Below are positions 31,387-42,064 of a DNA stretch of 64,000 bases, piece by piece. The translations under genes and the position numbers were made by a program. Under the pieces are notes generated by a model that was not told where the DNA came from, did no database searches, and saw only the letters and a list, made by a program, of their open reading frames with translations. The number at the start of each line of letters is the position of its first letter. Within the stretch, counting starts at the first letter, position 1. The DNA is from Setoptus koraiensis (Eukaryota > Arthropoda): contig CM106586.1 of assembly GCA_048013815.1 (NCBI GenBank), positions 11,594,001 through 11,658,000 on the forward strand. Reading direction: 5' to 3'.

Positions 31387-32925
31387 TCATAAATGATACT
31401 TCGTCTTCAGATCACCCAGTGTGGCGAATCGAGTTTCAATGAAATTTTTCACTATGTACGGGGTGTGCGAGCATTTTTTGGACAGCTTATCCAACTTTTT
31501 AATCTTTTTCATCCATGCCTCCACTTTACCTTTAGATACGTTCAAGAATGATCTCAGCTCGTTATCTTCAAACTTTATTATCTTGGACATTTTCGCGATG
31601 AGTCTGTCGGCAAGCTCCAGTTTCTCAGTCAATTCCTCGTTAGTTTTAATGTATTTTTTGGCGATTTTGTGCTTGTTCTTCGTGCTTAAACTTCCAATCA
31701 AAACTTTGTACCTGACCACTAAACGTCGCCACTTGTCAAAATAAGCATCTTCATTTGTCATTAGTTGTTCTAATTGATATACTTCCGTCAAGAGGTTATC
31801 TAAAGTCATTTTAATGGAGCCTTCTAGATCTCTTTCCGGTTCATCCTTATAATTGTAATCGAGTTTTCTGTCAGGATCCACAGAGTTTTTCTCGCAAACT
31901 TTCAGTTTCTGATCAGTGACCTCTTGTAATTGTGCGATATGTCTCAATTGAGCCATACATCCATTGCTGAGATCGAGAAGTCTCCTCTGATCATTTAATG
32001 CACGATTATATTCTTGCCGACAGGTTTCCAATTCGGTATTAACTTTTTTCAATTGTTCGCCCAAACTACTACTCAAAATTATTTCTTGGTTTGCTTTCAT
32101 CTTCCATATACTTTTCTCGTGTTCAACAGTCTTCAGCTGATCTAGTTGAGACTTTGATATGGCCGTCTCGCCTTGCTTCAGACAATTCTCTTCCAATTGC
32201 TGACGAGCACGCTCTAGTTCGTCCCTGATAGTGGTTATCTCTTCGGTGTAAACTCTTTTTTCAGTATCAGCCAACATGTTCTCATATGTCAACTTGCTGA
32301 TATTTGCTTCTAGTTTCTTCGACTCAATTAGGTGAGTATTTTGCAGAATTTTCAATTCGACATCGCACTGCGAGCCTCTTTTGCTAAGTTCTTCATCTCT
32401 ATCCGAGAGTATTTGATTTAACTGCTCTATTATAGTTTCCTTTGCATTATTTGTAGTCACTAAATCATCAATGAAAATTTTTAATCTAGATATCTCTTCC
32501 AAGGAATTGTGTTGTTCAACTGATGCCTCAAGATCAAGACCGGCACCAATCTGCCAATAATCTATACAATCTTGGAAATCCCGCATAAGTGGTGACTCAT
32601 TGACAAGATCTGTGTTTTTCAATATCTCGACAAAAATCTCGCCCCAACTTGAGTCAACAGAGGTAGGATTTTCCTGCGAAGTATCAGCTTTATCGGCTGC
32701 GCTTGCCTTGTTGAGCGTCATAAAATAGGTACTACATCTTACACTCAATCTATCTTTCCTAAGCTGAAATCTTAAATCTGATAGAATTTCCGAGGTCAGA
32801 TTCTCAGACGACATGATCTCTGGCCATAAATGTGCGAAAAACAAACCAAAAATCCATAACACATAGAAATCTGATCTGCTACTCGAGATTATAAATGCAT
32901 AGGATTTTCTGGTATGTTTTGTCAT
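31387..32925 (-). CDS. coiled-coil protein with N-terminal hydrophobic segment
   Basis: A 512-aa single-exon product. A hydrophobic stretch at about 20-35 (FYVLWIFGLFFAHLW) after a basic start could be a signal peptide or signal anchor. The rest is Glu/Lys/Leu/Gln-rich with long heptad stretches (about 140-340 and 380-480: LKIFIDDLVTTNNAKETIIEQLNQ-like units). It is probably an elongated dimer, either secreted/lumenal or anchored. I do not recognise a specific family. A second ATG at residue 38 would give a cytosolic form. Confidence 0.65.
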   Translation of the reverse strand: MTKHTRKSYAFIISSSRSDFYVLWIFGLFFAHLWPEIMSSENLTSEILSDLRFQLRKDRLSVRCSTYFMTLNKASAADKADTSQENPTSVDSSWGEIFVEILKNTDLVNESPLMRDFQDCIDYWQIGAGLDLEASVEQHNSLEEISRLKIFIDDLVTTNNAKETIIEQLNQILSDRDEELSKRGSQCDVELKILQNTHLIESKKLEANISKLTYENMLADTEKRVYTEEITTIRDELERARQQLEENCLKQGETAISKSQLDQLKTVEHEKSIWKMKANQEIILSSSLGEQLKKVNTELETCRQEYNRALNDQRRLLDLSNGCMAQLRHIAQLQEVTDQKLKVCEKNSVDPDRKLDYNYKDEPERDLEGSIKMTLDNLLTEVYQLEQLMTNEDAYFDKWRRLVVRYKVLIGSLSTKNKHKIAKKYIKTNEELTEKLELADRLIAKMSKIIKFEDNELRSFLNVSKGKVEAWMKKIKKLDKLSKKCSHTPYIVKNFIETRFATLGDLKTKYHL

Positions 32926-33815
32926 GATGATTGCGAAATAAATATCCGATTTTCACGAAATTGAAATGCTGAAAGATTACCCGGTTTTGCAACTCCTGAA
33001 TTGCTGGCGAATTTGTACTCATTTGAAAAGTTGAGGGTTTCGATCTATTTTTAGTCATCATGCCTTCGTTCTGCATGCGTAGCACTCACTATCTCAGAGG
33101 CTTAAATGTTGAGTGTAATACAAGAAAGCTTGCTTGTTCGAAGGAATCAAGTAGTCTAATAGAGGACGACTTTGCAAGCATATCAATTGGAGCGACACGG
33201 CTCGCCAGATGGATTTTTTTTAAGTTATTTTTTCCAATACATATGAATATTTATATGAATTTCAACTGAGTTTTAGAAGAGCATAAGAATTGCGCATTTT
33301 GATCTCGTTGATTCGGCAGAGAAAGAAATAGCAGAAATATTCCATTTGGGATGTTCCACACGGGTAGGATATTTTGTAATATGTTCACTGAATTTACTGA
33401 ATCTGACTGAAGAACAACCTCGAAAACACAAACGTCGGTACTTTAATATCGAGTATATAAATTCGAACTAAATCTAGACAGTACTCAATCTCGGCGTATC
33501 GAATCTATTCTTCTGTTTGTATGTCACAGACATTAGAGAAGGAGTTGTGCCATTTCGGGTTTTTTTTTTATTTTGGGTCTTCAATTTTCAAAACTCGGCC
33601 TCATGTGTGGAAAAGAAACGGCGTAATTTATCAAAGTCATCAACCGCTTGATAAATATTCATTGCTAGGCTCACAAGTTCTGAACGTTGAAAAAATCGGA
33701 CACTAGTGGTTCGCTTTCAAAATTGAGGCTTCTTCGAGCAAGACTCTGTTTCTTAAGAGACTTCCGGTTTCCACCAATGAGTCTGTGTAACAGTGGTTGC
33801 TTGTACGATGAAAGT
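32926..33815. other. intergenic with partial repeat R2
   Basis: No supported gene. A partial copy of repeat family R2 lies at about 33549-33612. Confidence 0.45.
33549..33612 (+). repeat. dispersed repeat R2, partial copy
   Basis: GCCATTTCGGG, then a T-run and TTTTGGGTCTTCAATTTTCA. It matches the core of the R2 copies at 53792-53910, 59743-59873 and 63393-63514. Confidence 0.5.
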
Positions 33816-34218
33816 TCAATCTCTCTCATATTTTCCCACAATACTTCGACAATTTTCACACCTGTGTAAGATGTCTTTAGAGAAATCCGTAATGCATGGG
33901 ATGCACATGCAAGGGATGGTTACTATAGAGGTGTATCAAGTTTGGAAAAAAAATATGTTATCTGATTAGGCAATGAGCATATGCATAGGCCATATAGGAT
34001 ATAATAACGATAGTGCACTCACCGATACACAAGCATAAAAGAACGCTAAGCATGATGGTGCTCATTCCAACCACTGGCTCAAGGTAGGTGAGAGTTTCTC
34101 TCTGGCACGTTGGACACATGACTCTACACGGATAAGGTCCGAACATCAGTTGATGGGGTCGCTGTCTATTCCCTCTCAGCGCATAAAACATAAACATATG
34201 GGACATATGATGATCCAT
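33816..34218 (-). CDS. LITAF-domain protein, copy 1
   Basis: Two exons, 34218-34023 and 33922-33816, around a 100-base GTGAGT...CTATAG intron, giving 100 aa. The LITAF domain is complete after splicing. It has FGPYPCRVMCPTCQRETLTYL (first CxxC), a hydrophobic membrane-inserting middle (IMLSVLLCLC then VTIPCMCIPCI) and DILHRCENCRSIVGKY (H-x-C-x-x-C). LITAF/SIMPLE proteins sit on the cytosolic face of endosome/lysosome membranes, their zinc site formed by the two Cys pairs. The N-terminus is very short, without the PPxY motifs typical of vertebrate LITAF. It is a tandem duplicate of the gene at 34933-35330. Confidence 0.82.
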
Positions 34219-34932
34219 GTTTGAATCTAAATTAAATTATTGCAGTAATGTGTGATTATATCAGTGGTACGAGTTCTTATTGTTGAAGATTGCTTGCTGT
34301 CAAAGAGTGTACTTTTATTCACAATTTGTCAGTGATGTTTCGAGTGCGAGTCAGTGGTGTCAATTATATGAATGCGTTGCTGCAAATTATGACAATAGAT
34401 TTATCGTTGCTAAACGGGTGCTAATTAATCATTTTTAATGATTGGCACGAGACTGATACGTAGCATAATGAGAGCTTGAAGGTTCTCGTCCTCGCTCACT
34501 CTCACCCTCTCTCTTTTTCTCTCTGTCCCACTCGAGTGAAACTAAGCGCTAGCTTGTTGAAGCTTTCCTAACTCCTTGCTGAACTCAGCTCAACTTCACT
34601 GGTGTTTCGTGTGGTAATTAGTTCAGTCAAACATACAACTCGATGATGTCATAACCGTCAGCTTCACACTAAGATATCCCCATGATGGTAGACTGCCTCC
34701 ATATTGCAACGTCCGCTCTGCCTGCAATCTGCCCGTCGCTGTTGGTACAATCAGTCGTTGCTTACTTTTGAAATGTCGTTTCAGACTGTTCACTCCTAAT
34801 ATTTCATGTGTATGAGAGCGAACCTTCGCATTTACTTTTGTGAGTGGTTGTTTCTAAATAAAATAGTAGTATTTTGTTCATGACATTGAATAGTGTAAGA
34901 ATGCCACTTCTTGTTAATGTATTGTTATCACA
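34219..34932. other. intergenic between tandem LITAF genes
   Basis: About 710 bases including the promoter of LITAF copy 1 and the 3' end of copy 2. No other gene is seen. Confidence 0.45.
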
Positions 34933-35330
34933 TTAACCTATATCATTCAAGTATTTACCAATAATATTTCCGCAATCCGGACACCTATGAACGATATCTT
35001 TGCAGCAATCAACAACGCATGGTAGGAACACGAAGGGAATGACTGTAGAAATAAAAAAAATCGTTTTATCATTGAGTAATGAGTGCGTTCGTGAGCCATA
35101 TAGGATATAGTAGCGACAGTATACTTACACACAACGGTGAGGCAAAGGAGGACGCTCCATCCGATGTTATTGCTTCCAATTTCTCTCTCAAGGATGGTGA
35201 GAACTTCTTTTTTGCACACAGCACACTTGGCTCTAGTCGGATAAGGTCCGAAATTCAGTTGATCGGGTCTTTGTCTATTCCTACGTATTTCTCGATATAT
35301 TAAGAAATCCATGGCATCAGGTAATCCCAT
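34933..35330 (-). CDS. LITAF-domain protein, copy 2
   Basis: Two exons, 35330-35129 and 35042-34933, around an 86-base GTAAGT...CTACAG intron, giving 103 aa. The LITAF elements are in order: FGPYPTRAKCAVCKKEVLTIL (CxxC), hydrophobic IGWSVLLCLTVVFIPFVFLPCVV, then DIVHRCPDCGNIIGKY (H-x-C-P-x-C). The unspliced frame runs on through the intron and would miss the second half of the zinc site. The intron position and phase match copy 1, and the first 35 or so intron bases are also similar, so the two are recent tandem duplicates. Expected to act at endosomal membranes. Confidence 0.85.
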
Positions 35331-35865
35331 AGTTTATTGGGCTCTGGACCAAATTATTGCAATCGCGTTATCAGTTGTATGAGCTCAGATTGTTGGCAAT
35401 CACTTGCTGTCAGGCTTATTATTTTGATGAGTAGTTCTTGGTGTGCTATAATTGCTTTTAATGCAATTATATCATTCGCGTCGACTGCCTAAATGCTTGA
35501 TTGCAACAACTCGATACAATTAGTTCGTCTTTTCTCTCGCTACTAAACATAATGCATAATGATGAATATTTGAGTAGTTATGATTAAGACAATACGGAGG
35601 GCAGTAGAGAGAGATTCTGCCATTTTCCATCACGAGGATAACTGAGCGCGTCAATCTGCTGAATCTTAATTATCGTTGTCAGCTCCATGTGATTAATTCA
35701 ATTTTGAATACTGCCAATCAGTGCTAAGGGTGAAATTAAGCACTGATAACTTTTCGTATTCAAACAACGTTCAACTTGGCACATATATATATATATACTA
35801 CACATACATATATACTATACACCATATACATACACTATACATATACTTTACATATACTATATATA

Positions 35866-35902
<37 letters not shown>

Positions 35903-36031
35903 TATATTGCGAACCTTGGATTCATCTTCATTCAGAAACAGCTATCTATGCACTTTTGATCTCGTATTCCTCAAATTGGTAATCGTTAGCGAGAATTGTG
36001 GCCGTAATTTGTCATATTTTTCCCTCAAGTG
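35331..36031. other. intergenic with TA/TATAC microsatellite
   Basis: No supported gene. It includes the TA-rich simple repeat at about 35780-35908 and the promoter side of LITAF copy 2. Confidence 0.5.
35780..35908. repeat. TA/TACA microsatellite
   Basis: Alternating ATATAT and ATACACATAC units for about 130 bases. Short Tyr/Ile/His open frames within it are artefacts of the repeat. Confidence 0.85.
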
Positions 36032-36349
36032 ATGATACAAGATGGCACTCAAAAAGAGGAAAAAACTTTCGGCGATCTGATAACGGACCTCTTTCTGCAA
36101 CACAAAATTTGTGCCACAAATTCGACCTCGACTCAACGATTCGTGCCTACCGACCAATACAATTGTAACTCTCTCGTCTGGTTGGAAGTGAATACGAATG
36201 GTGCCATCATGATGGTGCGCTGTCATGTGTTTCGAGAAGAAAAACAAACATCACAGAATAAAGCTTCAAAGATAGTAATCAACCAAATTATATTGAGGAG
36301 AAATTATAATCTTCAAGGATGCAACAAGATAAATATGAAGACAGAATGA
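36032..36349 (+). CDS. doubtful small open frame
   Basis: A 105-aa frame from ATG 36032 (KTFGDLITDLFLQHK ... NSLVWLEVNTNGAIMMVRCHVF) with fairly coding-like composition. An antisense frame of similar length overlaps it (36247-35942), and neither has a recognised domain. I prefer the plus strand slightly. Confidence 0.25.
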   Translation: MIQDGTQKEEKTFGDLITDLFLQHKICATNSTSTQRFVPTDQYNCNSLVWLEVNTNGAIMMVRCHVFREEKQTSQNKASKIVINQIILRRNYNLQGCNKINMKTE

Positions 36350-36933
36350 CTGAAGAAAATGATTTCGAGTACATATCGAAGAATTCGAAAAACATGTTCG
36401 CCGGTTTACTTGAATGACTCTGGACCTATACGTGTCAACAATAGAAATTTAACCTGAGTCTCTCGTTCAGGTTCAAACAGAGAAAAATTCTGTTTATAAA
36501 TAAAAACCAATATTAGGAGTAGTGGGTCGCATCAAGATACCCGATCATGTCATAGATATAGAAGAGCAAGTGTTTTGAAAAAAGTTGGAGTGCCGCAACT
36601 GGCGTCATGATGGCTTTCTAAACATAGCATTTTTCGGCGTGATCACTATAGCGGTTAGGTGGTGCACTTAAATGCATGACACTTTAGTCACTACGAGAAT
36701 AGAATATTATGTCGAAAGTGTAAATGTGTATTGTAACTATACATACATAATTCAGCGAAATTTTCAAATTCTCGTTCGCAGATACATTAGAGAATACAAA
36801 ACTTGCTGAGATAGAAAAGTTATGTGGCAGATGAGATAATTCTTTGCACAGTTTCACTTTATTATTAAAAATTTAACAATAACATATCCATTAGCACATC
36901 TCGTCTGTTATTATTTGTAAGCATAAAGCAAAG

Positions 36934-38274
36934 ATGGTAGCTTGTTTGAAAGGATACAAGTCAATTTTGGCGATAGCAGTAATTCTGTTGTCAATAAATT
37001 TGTACTTAATTGAATGTCTTCAAGCACCAAATGACGATAGAGCGCAGAGGTTCGTCGATTGGATTAAGAAAGGCTTTATGTTCGAAGACTTCGATTCATT
37101 GGCAGATTTTAAGGCTGATTTTTACAATTTAAGTATAGACACCGATGATAACATTATTAGGTGGCGCACTTCAACTGAGATGAGTCCATACTTCGAGAAT
37201 ATTTCTGTTTTTGAAAAAGTTGAAAAATTCCTCTCGCAAAAACGAATCTGCTCCAGAGATAATATTGTGAAAATAAAAGAATTCGTCGAAGAATTTGAAT
37301 TGGAACAATTTATGAGAGACAGATCTGTGACGGAAATCAATGAAAAACCTAAGAATACTGAACAAGCTTTCGCCTTTTCTTTTGGACCAATAATAAAAAT
37401 TTACCTCTACTTGGTTGCTGACGAATGTTTCAATGCATTAAAATCAAAGAAAAGACTGGAGAGAGCCGATAACGATCCAGAGATGGCAGATGCCTTGGAC
37501 ACATTCAAGCAATTCATTGATACGCCTGACAACGATATGAAGGATTGTAAAAAGCAAGAGAAAGTCGTGGTTGATTCCAGAAATTGCCTCTCTACAGAGG
37601 AAATAGACTTAAATACCGAGGAGGGTCGAAAGAGATACGGTAAGAAAATGTCGAATTTCTTGGATTTTTACCTACCAACATTCCAACAAAATAAAGATTT
37701 ATGCACAAGAATCAGCCGGGAAGTAATTGATCTTGTCCATGGCCAGCAGCGTCAAATTGACTTAAACTGGAGGCACTTGAGCGATTCTTGTGCCAGGTTG
37801 GAACGCTGGTACAAAAATACAATAGACCCCATTTCTTTCTCGTTGTCTATGACCTCCATCGAATCACAACAAAAATATCTGCAATTACTGAGGGATAATC
37901 CCCATTCAACATTGAAGAAATGGTCCGAAATATCAGCATGGTGCAATATTATATTGCGCACTGATGTTAATGTGAAGAAAGTTGGCATGAAGACAGAAAA
38001 ACAGATAATGGTTCATGCGGAACAGTTAAATACTGATGAAGATAACAAATATCTTGCCCATGTTTGGAATGATTCATTAAAATATTTAAGCCTGGGCTCG
38101 TTCATTAAGTCCCTATTCTTTTGTGCCCTCGGAAGTGTGGCTTTAGGTGTTGGCATATTTGCAATTGCAACCAAGGGTGCCGGACTAGCGATAATAGCTC
38201 TAATGAGTGGTGCGTCAGCAGTAGTTGTATCATCCTCGTCGATATCGGAAACTGTCCAGAGATGGTGCAACTAA
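36934..38274 (+). CDS. secreted or membrane protein with C-terminal hydrophobic region, family unknown
   Basis: A 446-aa single-exon product. A signal peptide (about 1-29; MVACLKGYKSILAIAVILLS, cleavage after IEC) is followed by a charged, largely helical ectodomain with scattered Cys (about 100, 170, 203, 215, 259, 291, 337). A strongly hydrophobic segment lies close to the C-terminus (about 395-435; FFCALGSVALGVGIFAIATKGAGLAIIALMSG) and could be a TM hairpin. I do not recognise the family. The start is the first ATG after an in-frame stop. A polyadenylation-type AATAAA lies near 38356. Confidence 0.65.
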   Translation: MVACLKGYKSILAIAVILLSINLYLIECLQAPNDDRAQRFVDWIKKGFMFEDFDSLADFKADFYNLSIDTDDNIIRWRTSTEMSPYFENISVFEKVEKFLSQKRICSRDNIVKIKEFVEEFELEQFMRDRSVTEINEKPKNTEQAFAFSFGPIIKIYLYLVADECFNALKSKKRLERADNDPEMADALDTFKQFIDTPDNDMKDCKKQEKVVVDSRNCLSTEEIDLNTEEGRKRYGKKMSNFLDFYLPTFQQNKDLCTRISREVIDLVHGQQRQIDLNWRHLSDSCARLERWYKNTIDPISFSLSMTSIESQQKYLQLLRDNPHSTLKKWSEISAWCNIILRTDVNVKKVGMKTEKQIMVHAEQLNTDEDNKYLAHVWNDSLKYLSLGSFIKSLFFCALGSVALGVGIFAIATKGAGLAIIALMSGASAVVVSSSSISETVQRWCN

Positions 38275-38930
38275 ACCTACCACTAATTCTTATCCCAAGT
38301 TACGATTTCGGGAACCGCCTGAGAAAGATTTTCTCGGCAAAGAAAAGAAGAAAAAAATAAAATGAGAGAAGTGAAACAAACCACAATTAAAGATAGTTTG
38401 CATCAATTTTGAACTTGAATTCACAAATTACTAGATTTTGCTCCTCTTTAGTTGGTTGATATATAACTTTTATATGAACTTCGGAGCGGCCATTGTGCGC
38501 ATCCGATCGTTTGCATATGCCCTTTATTCACATTGCCAGTAGTCACTATGGTCTATCAGGCTCATTCAATTGAATTTATTTAGACGATGCTTTTGTACCT
38601 AGATCGTAAACTGGGCACGAGAGGCTCGTGATAAATTGTTGACTTGATTGGCGAGCACGAGACTATCGAATCACTATATTGTTTGCATGTACATGATTCC
38701 CAAGATAGGTTAGTATGCATGAAACGATTGAACAATGATTTGCATCATTTCTCTTTGTATCTAAGTTTGATCTGCATCTAAATTGAACTAGTTAGTCAGC
38801 TCTAGTCGCGAACACGAATGAAAGTAACGGTTCTCTTCACATAATTTTATAATTATTTAAAACAATTAGCCAGAGAAGAGGCTTAGTTTTACAGTTGATT
38901 TGCTAGTAATCTTAGTTGATAAGTGCAGAG
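38275..38930. other. intergenic, 3' UTR and promoter, no gene seen
   Basis: Holds the AATAAA near 38356 for the preceding gene, then AT-rich DNA leading to the pseudokinase start. Confidence 0.45.
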
Positions 38931-40031
38931 ATGGTTCATAGTGCACCAGGTTCGCATAGACGAGCGGTATCGGGCGAAAAAGAAAGACGCCAATTGCAAA
39001 ATTTTACAAGCGAATACCACCGCTTGAAAAGCAAGGCTTTCAATATCAACCTTGTTCTTGATGAATCGGCGATAACAAGGGACCGTTGGCGTATCGACAG
39101 GAACCAACCTATTGGTCAAGGTGCATGGTGGCAAATGTACAAGGCAACTTGTCTGGATGATTCTAGAGACTACGCAATGAAAATAATAAAGATCGATGAT
39201 CTGCCTAAAGTGTATGGTCATTGCGTTGATAAGGAACATTTACATATGTATGCAAGTTTCTCGCACCCAGTGTTGGCTGTGCCAACGGCCATTTATAAGA
39301 CAGATACCAAATTTATTTACATTGTCTTAGAATTGACTGGCCACAAGACATTTATGTCGAAATATCTGGAGACTACTTCAGTTGAGATACCAGACATAAA
39401 AAAAATAGGTAGATCATTTGGTCTGGCATTGAAATATCTACATGATATGGGTATAGCGCACACAAATTGTACCTGCAACAACATCATGATGGATCATCAA
39501 TTTCACGTAAAGGTAAGCTAATTTACGTTTATACTTAATATGAATGTCGACACATAAATGCGGAATCATCCAATCGTCAGACTAATTGATAAACGACCTT
39601 ACAATTAAAATGTTTTTTTTTACCAACGCCGAATCTTATCTGACTAGCTGTTTGGATTGGAATATTTTCATCAATGCTATGACTTGGCTGGAAACAAGCA
39701 TCTCTCTTGCTTGCCTTACGGAAAGTCACCTTATCTGCCACCTGAGGTGCTTGAGAGTCCTATGAAGCTATACGATCCATGTTGTGTAGATATCTGGTTC
39801 TATGGCTGTAGTTTGTCATACATGGCCACCAGAAAATTTCCGTTTGGTGAAGCACCTACTCGACGAGAGATTGGAGAGAGAATTGCAAATTCTTCATGGA
39901 TCGCACCGGAGGATCCGGAATTAAAACAATTACTCGACAGAATATTCGTCATGGATCCAAACAACAGAATAACTGTCGGTGACATACTTTCGAGCCAATT
40001 CTTCTCAGGTATGAGACCATCTGCTCCTTAG
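38931..40031 (+). CDS. TSSK/CAMK-like protein pseudokinase
   Basis: Two exons, 38931-39512 and 39648-40031, phase-0 join across a 135-base GTAAGC...ACTAG intron, giving 321 aa. The kinase fold is complete: glycine loop IGQGAWW (61-67), VAIK-type Lys84 in YAMK, a candidate alpha-C Glu102, hinge IVLEL, PPE in place of APE, DIWFYGCSLSYM (subdomain IX) and the Arg of subdomain XI (NNRI). The catalytic loop reads HTNCTCNN instead of HRDLKxxN, so the catalytic Asp and Lys are replaced by Asn and Thr, and DFG is LFG. Only the metal-binding Asn184 remains. It should therefore be catalytically dead but may bind nucleotide or act as a scaffold. The overall pattern is nearest to TSSK/CAMK kinases. I use ATG 38931; the upstream in-frame TTG is not a likely start. 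Confidence 0.8.
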
Positions 40032-40331
40032 AAAAAAAAACATATAGATTCGTTAGTTATTCACTAGTTGTCGCCATAATATTCAGACAGCAAAAGCATT
40101 AGAAGGAACGAAACATATATATATATTATCGAATGTCAACTAAACGAAATTTCGCACCATTATATATTTATCGATTCAGAAGAATAAACAGCATCTAAAA
40201 GCATAACTGTGTATCCGTGAATTTTAACATTTCTCTGGACGATCATTCACTCTGTTTCTTCAGAAAAACCGGTTGAGGGCACTTGAAAGGCAATTTCTAT
40301 CGATTCAGATTTTTATCCCCATGTATCAATG
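40032..40331. other. 3' region of the pseudokinase gene
   Basis: AT-rich sequence with an AATAAA near 40182. No gene is seen. Confidence 0.5.
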
Positions 40332-40642
40332 ATCCGAACGAAATCTCAAGAGGGGAGTCATTCAATGAAAAATTTCATGTTACATAAACAAGATGAACTT
40401 CTCAATCAGTTGTAGGATATGCTTTGTTGTAGGCCGATACAGCATCGTGAATGCATTTCCTTCCGGAACCTCTTTGTAACACTATTTCGATTGACTTTAA
40501 TGAGTGCAGCGAATTGGGTTACATGAAATTTTCCGAACTCGATCTTCCTGAATACATGGTTTCAGTGGCCAAGTCACCGGAAAGAAAGCCTTCGGTAGCT
40601 TGTCGAAAAGCCATTTCGACGAAGCCTTTTCAAGCTGTTCCT

Positions 40643-41244
40643 TTAGTCCTTTGGAGCGAGACGAGCCCTCTTCCCGATATCGATCTTTATGGGGCCGTTA
40701 CCGAATAACGGCCAACATACACAAATATCGTTGTAACATATTTTCCAAAGACATAGCCGGGGCACCAGGTCGGAATCGATGGACTCGGGTTCTGAGTTAG
40801 ATCCTGCCGAACTGTCGCCATCTGAATGAGATTGAGAAGAATCACCAGCGCACGAAGAGTCTTCCTGGTGGACATCATCAGAATAAGATTCTAAATGGTT
40901 CTGCGGGTTGTCATATGATGCTGGCTTTGGTCCAGGACCGTCCCTAAGCAGACGGCACTCGACCGATACAACTGATAGTGGTTATCACGGGGTACATTGT
41001 CAGAGGAGGAGTTTGCAATTTTGTACAATTGTTATTACTCAAGAAACAGTAACTTTGCAACGATAAATAGACTTGTCAAACTAACCGAAAAATATGCAAC
41101 TGCGCCGTAATAACATGGACTATGCCAAAACTTGACACAATTTATTATGTGATTGAGCTAGATAACTATCGGGTGACTATACTTACAAGTGACACATGCA
41201 AAAACCACCATCAATAACATTTTCAATCTATTGTGAGTGTCCAT
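40643..41244 (-). CDS. secreted Cys-containing protein, left palindrome copy
   Basis: Exon 1 is 41244-41187 and exon 2 is 40971-40643, joined across a GTAAGT...TATCAG intron of 215 bases (phase 1), giving 127 aa. A signal peptide starts MDTHNRLKMLLMVVFACVTF, with cleavage about after VSVEC. The middle is Ser/Asp/His-rich and acidic (propeptide-like). The C-terminal segment has the pattern C-x4-C-x4-C-x-C (residues 93-105: CLWKICYNDICVC) and then a basic tail. The first 77 residues are identical to the right copy; after that nearly everything differs except the four Cys. Downstream of the stop, in another frame, lies sequence matching the right copy's end (MYSGRSSSENFM), so an alternative 3' splice form is possible. 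Family unknown. Confidence 0.6.
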
Positions 41245-42064
41245 AGGTACTAACATAGATTGCGATATTTTTTTTATTCCACAATATAATTTAGATTGTC
41301 AGCGATTTTGAAAGAACCACTAATCATGAAATGCTTTGATTAGACTGTTGAAGGTGCCGACAATTCTATCAGTAGCACGAATAGCTATCATCAGAGGCTA
41401 GAGATAATTTCATGAATGATTCAACTCAATCGTGCTATCTATCTGTCTGAGATTGAAACATCAACGCCCAATGGCTCATGCTTGATCATAGTAAAGCAGT
41501 TGGTGCTGAGAAAAAAAATTTCAGCATATCAACTTACTCTTTTCATTATAAGAGGTAGTTTTTATTGAAAAATTTCCAGTTTGGATGGACGACAACAGGG
41601 AGCATTTTAGTGGTGTTTTCATGTGGTTCATAGTTACAGAAATTGTATCGGAAAATTTCTTACGATTTTTCACTGCACATGTGACCAATCTAGTGATGGG
41701 GGGGAGCTCCCTGTTGTCGTCCATCCAAACTGGAAATTTTTCAATAAAAACTACCTCTTATAATGAAAAGAGTAAGTTGATATGCTGAAATTTTTTTTCT
41801 CAGCACCAACTGCTTTACTATGATCAAGCATGAGCCATTGGGCGTTGATGTTTCAATCTCAGACAGATAGATAGCACGATTGAGTTGAATCATTCATGAA
41901 ATTATCTCTAGCCTCTGATGATAGCTATTCGTGCTACTGATAGAATTGTCGGCACCTTCAACAGTCTAATCAAAGCATTTCATGATTAGTGGTTCTTTCA
42001 AAATCGCTGACAATCTAAATTATATTGTGGAATAAAAAAAATATCGCAATCTATGTTAGTACCT

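Noticed and set aside
40451-40708. Plus-strand frame of 85 codons in the left palindrome arm
   Set aside because: It is antisense to the C-terminal part of the left secreted-protein gene and has no supporting feature.
41521-41788. Two near-identical short proteins starting MDDNRE on opposite strands
   Set aside because: They are mirror images produced by the palindrome's centre and overlap the 5' regions of the real gene pair.
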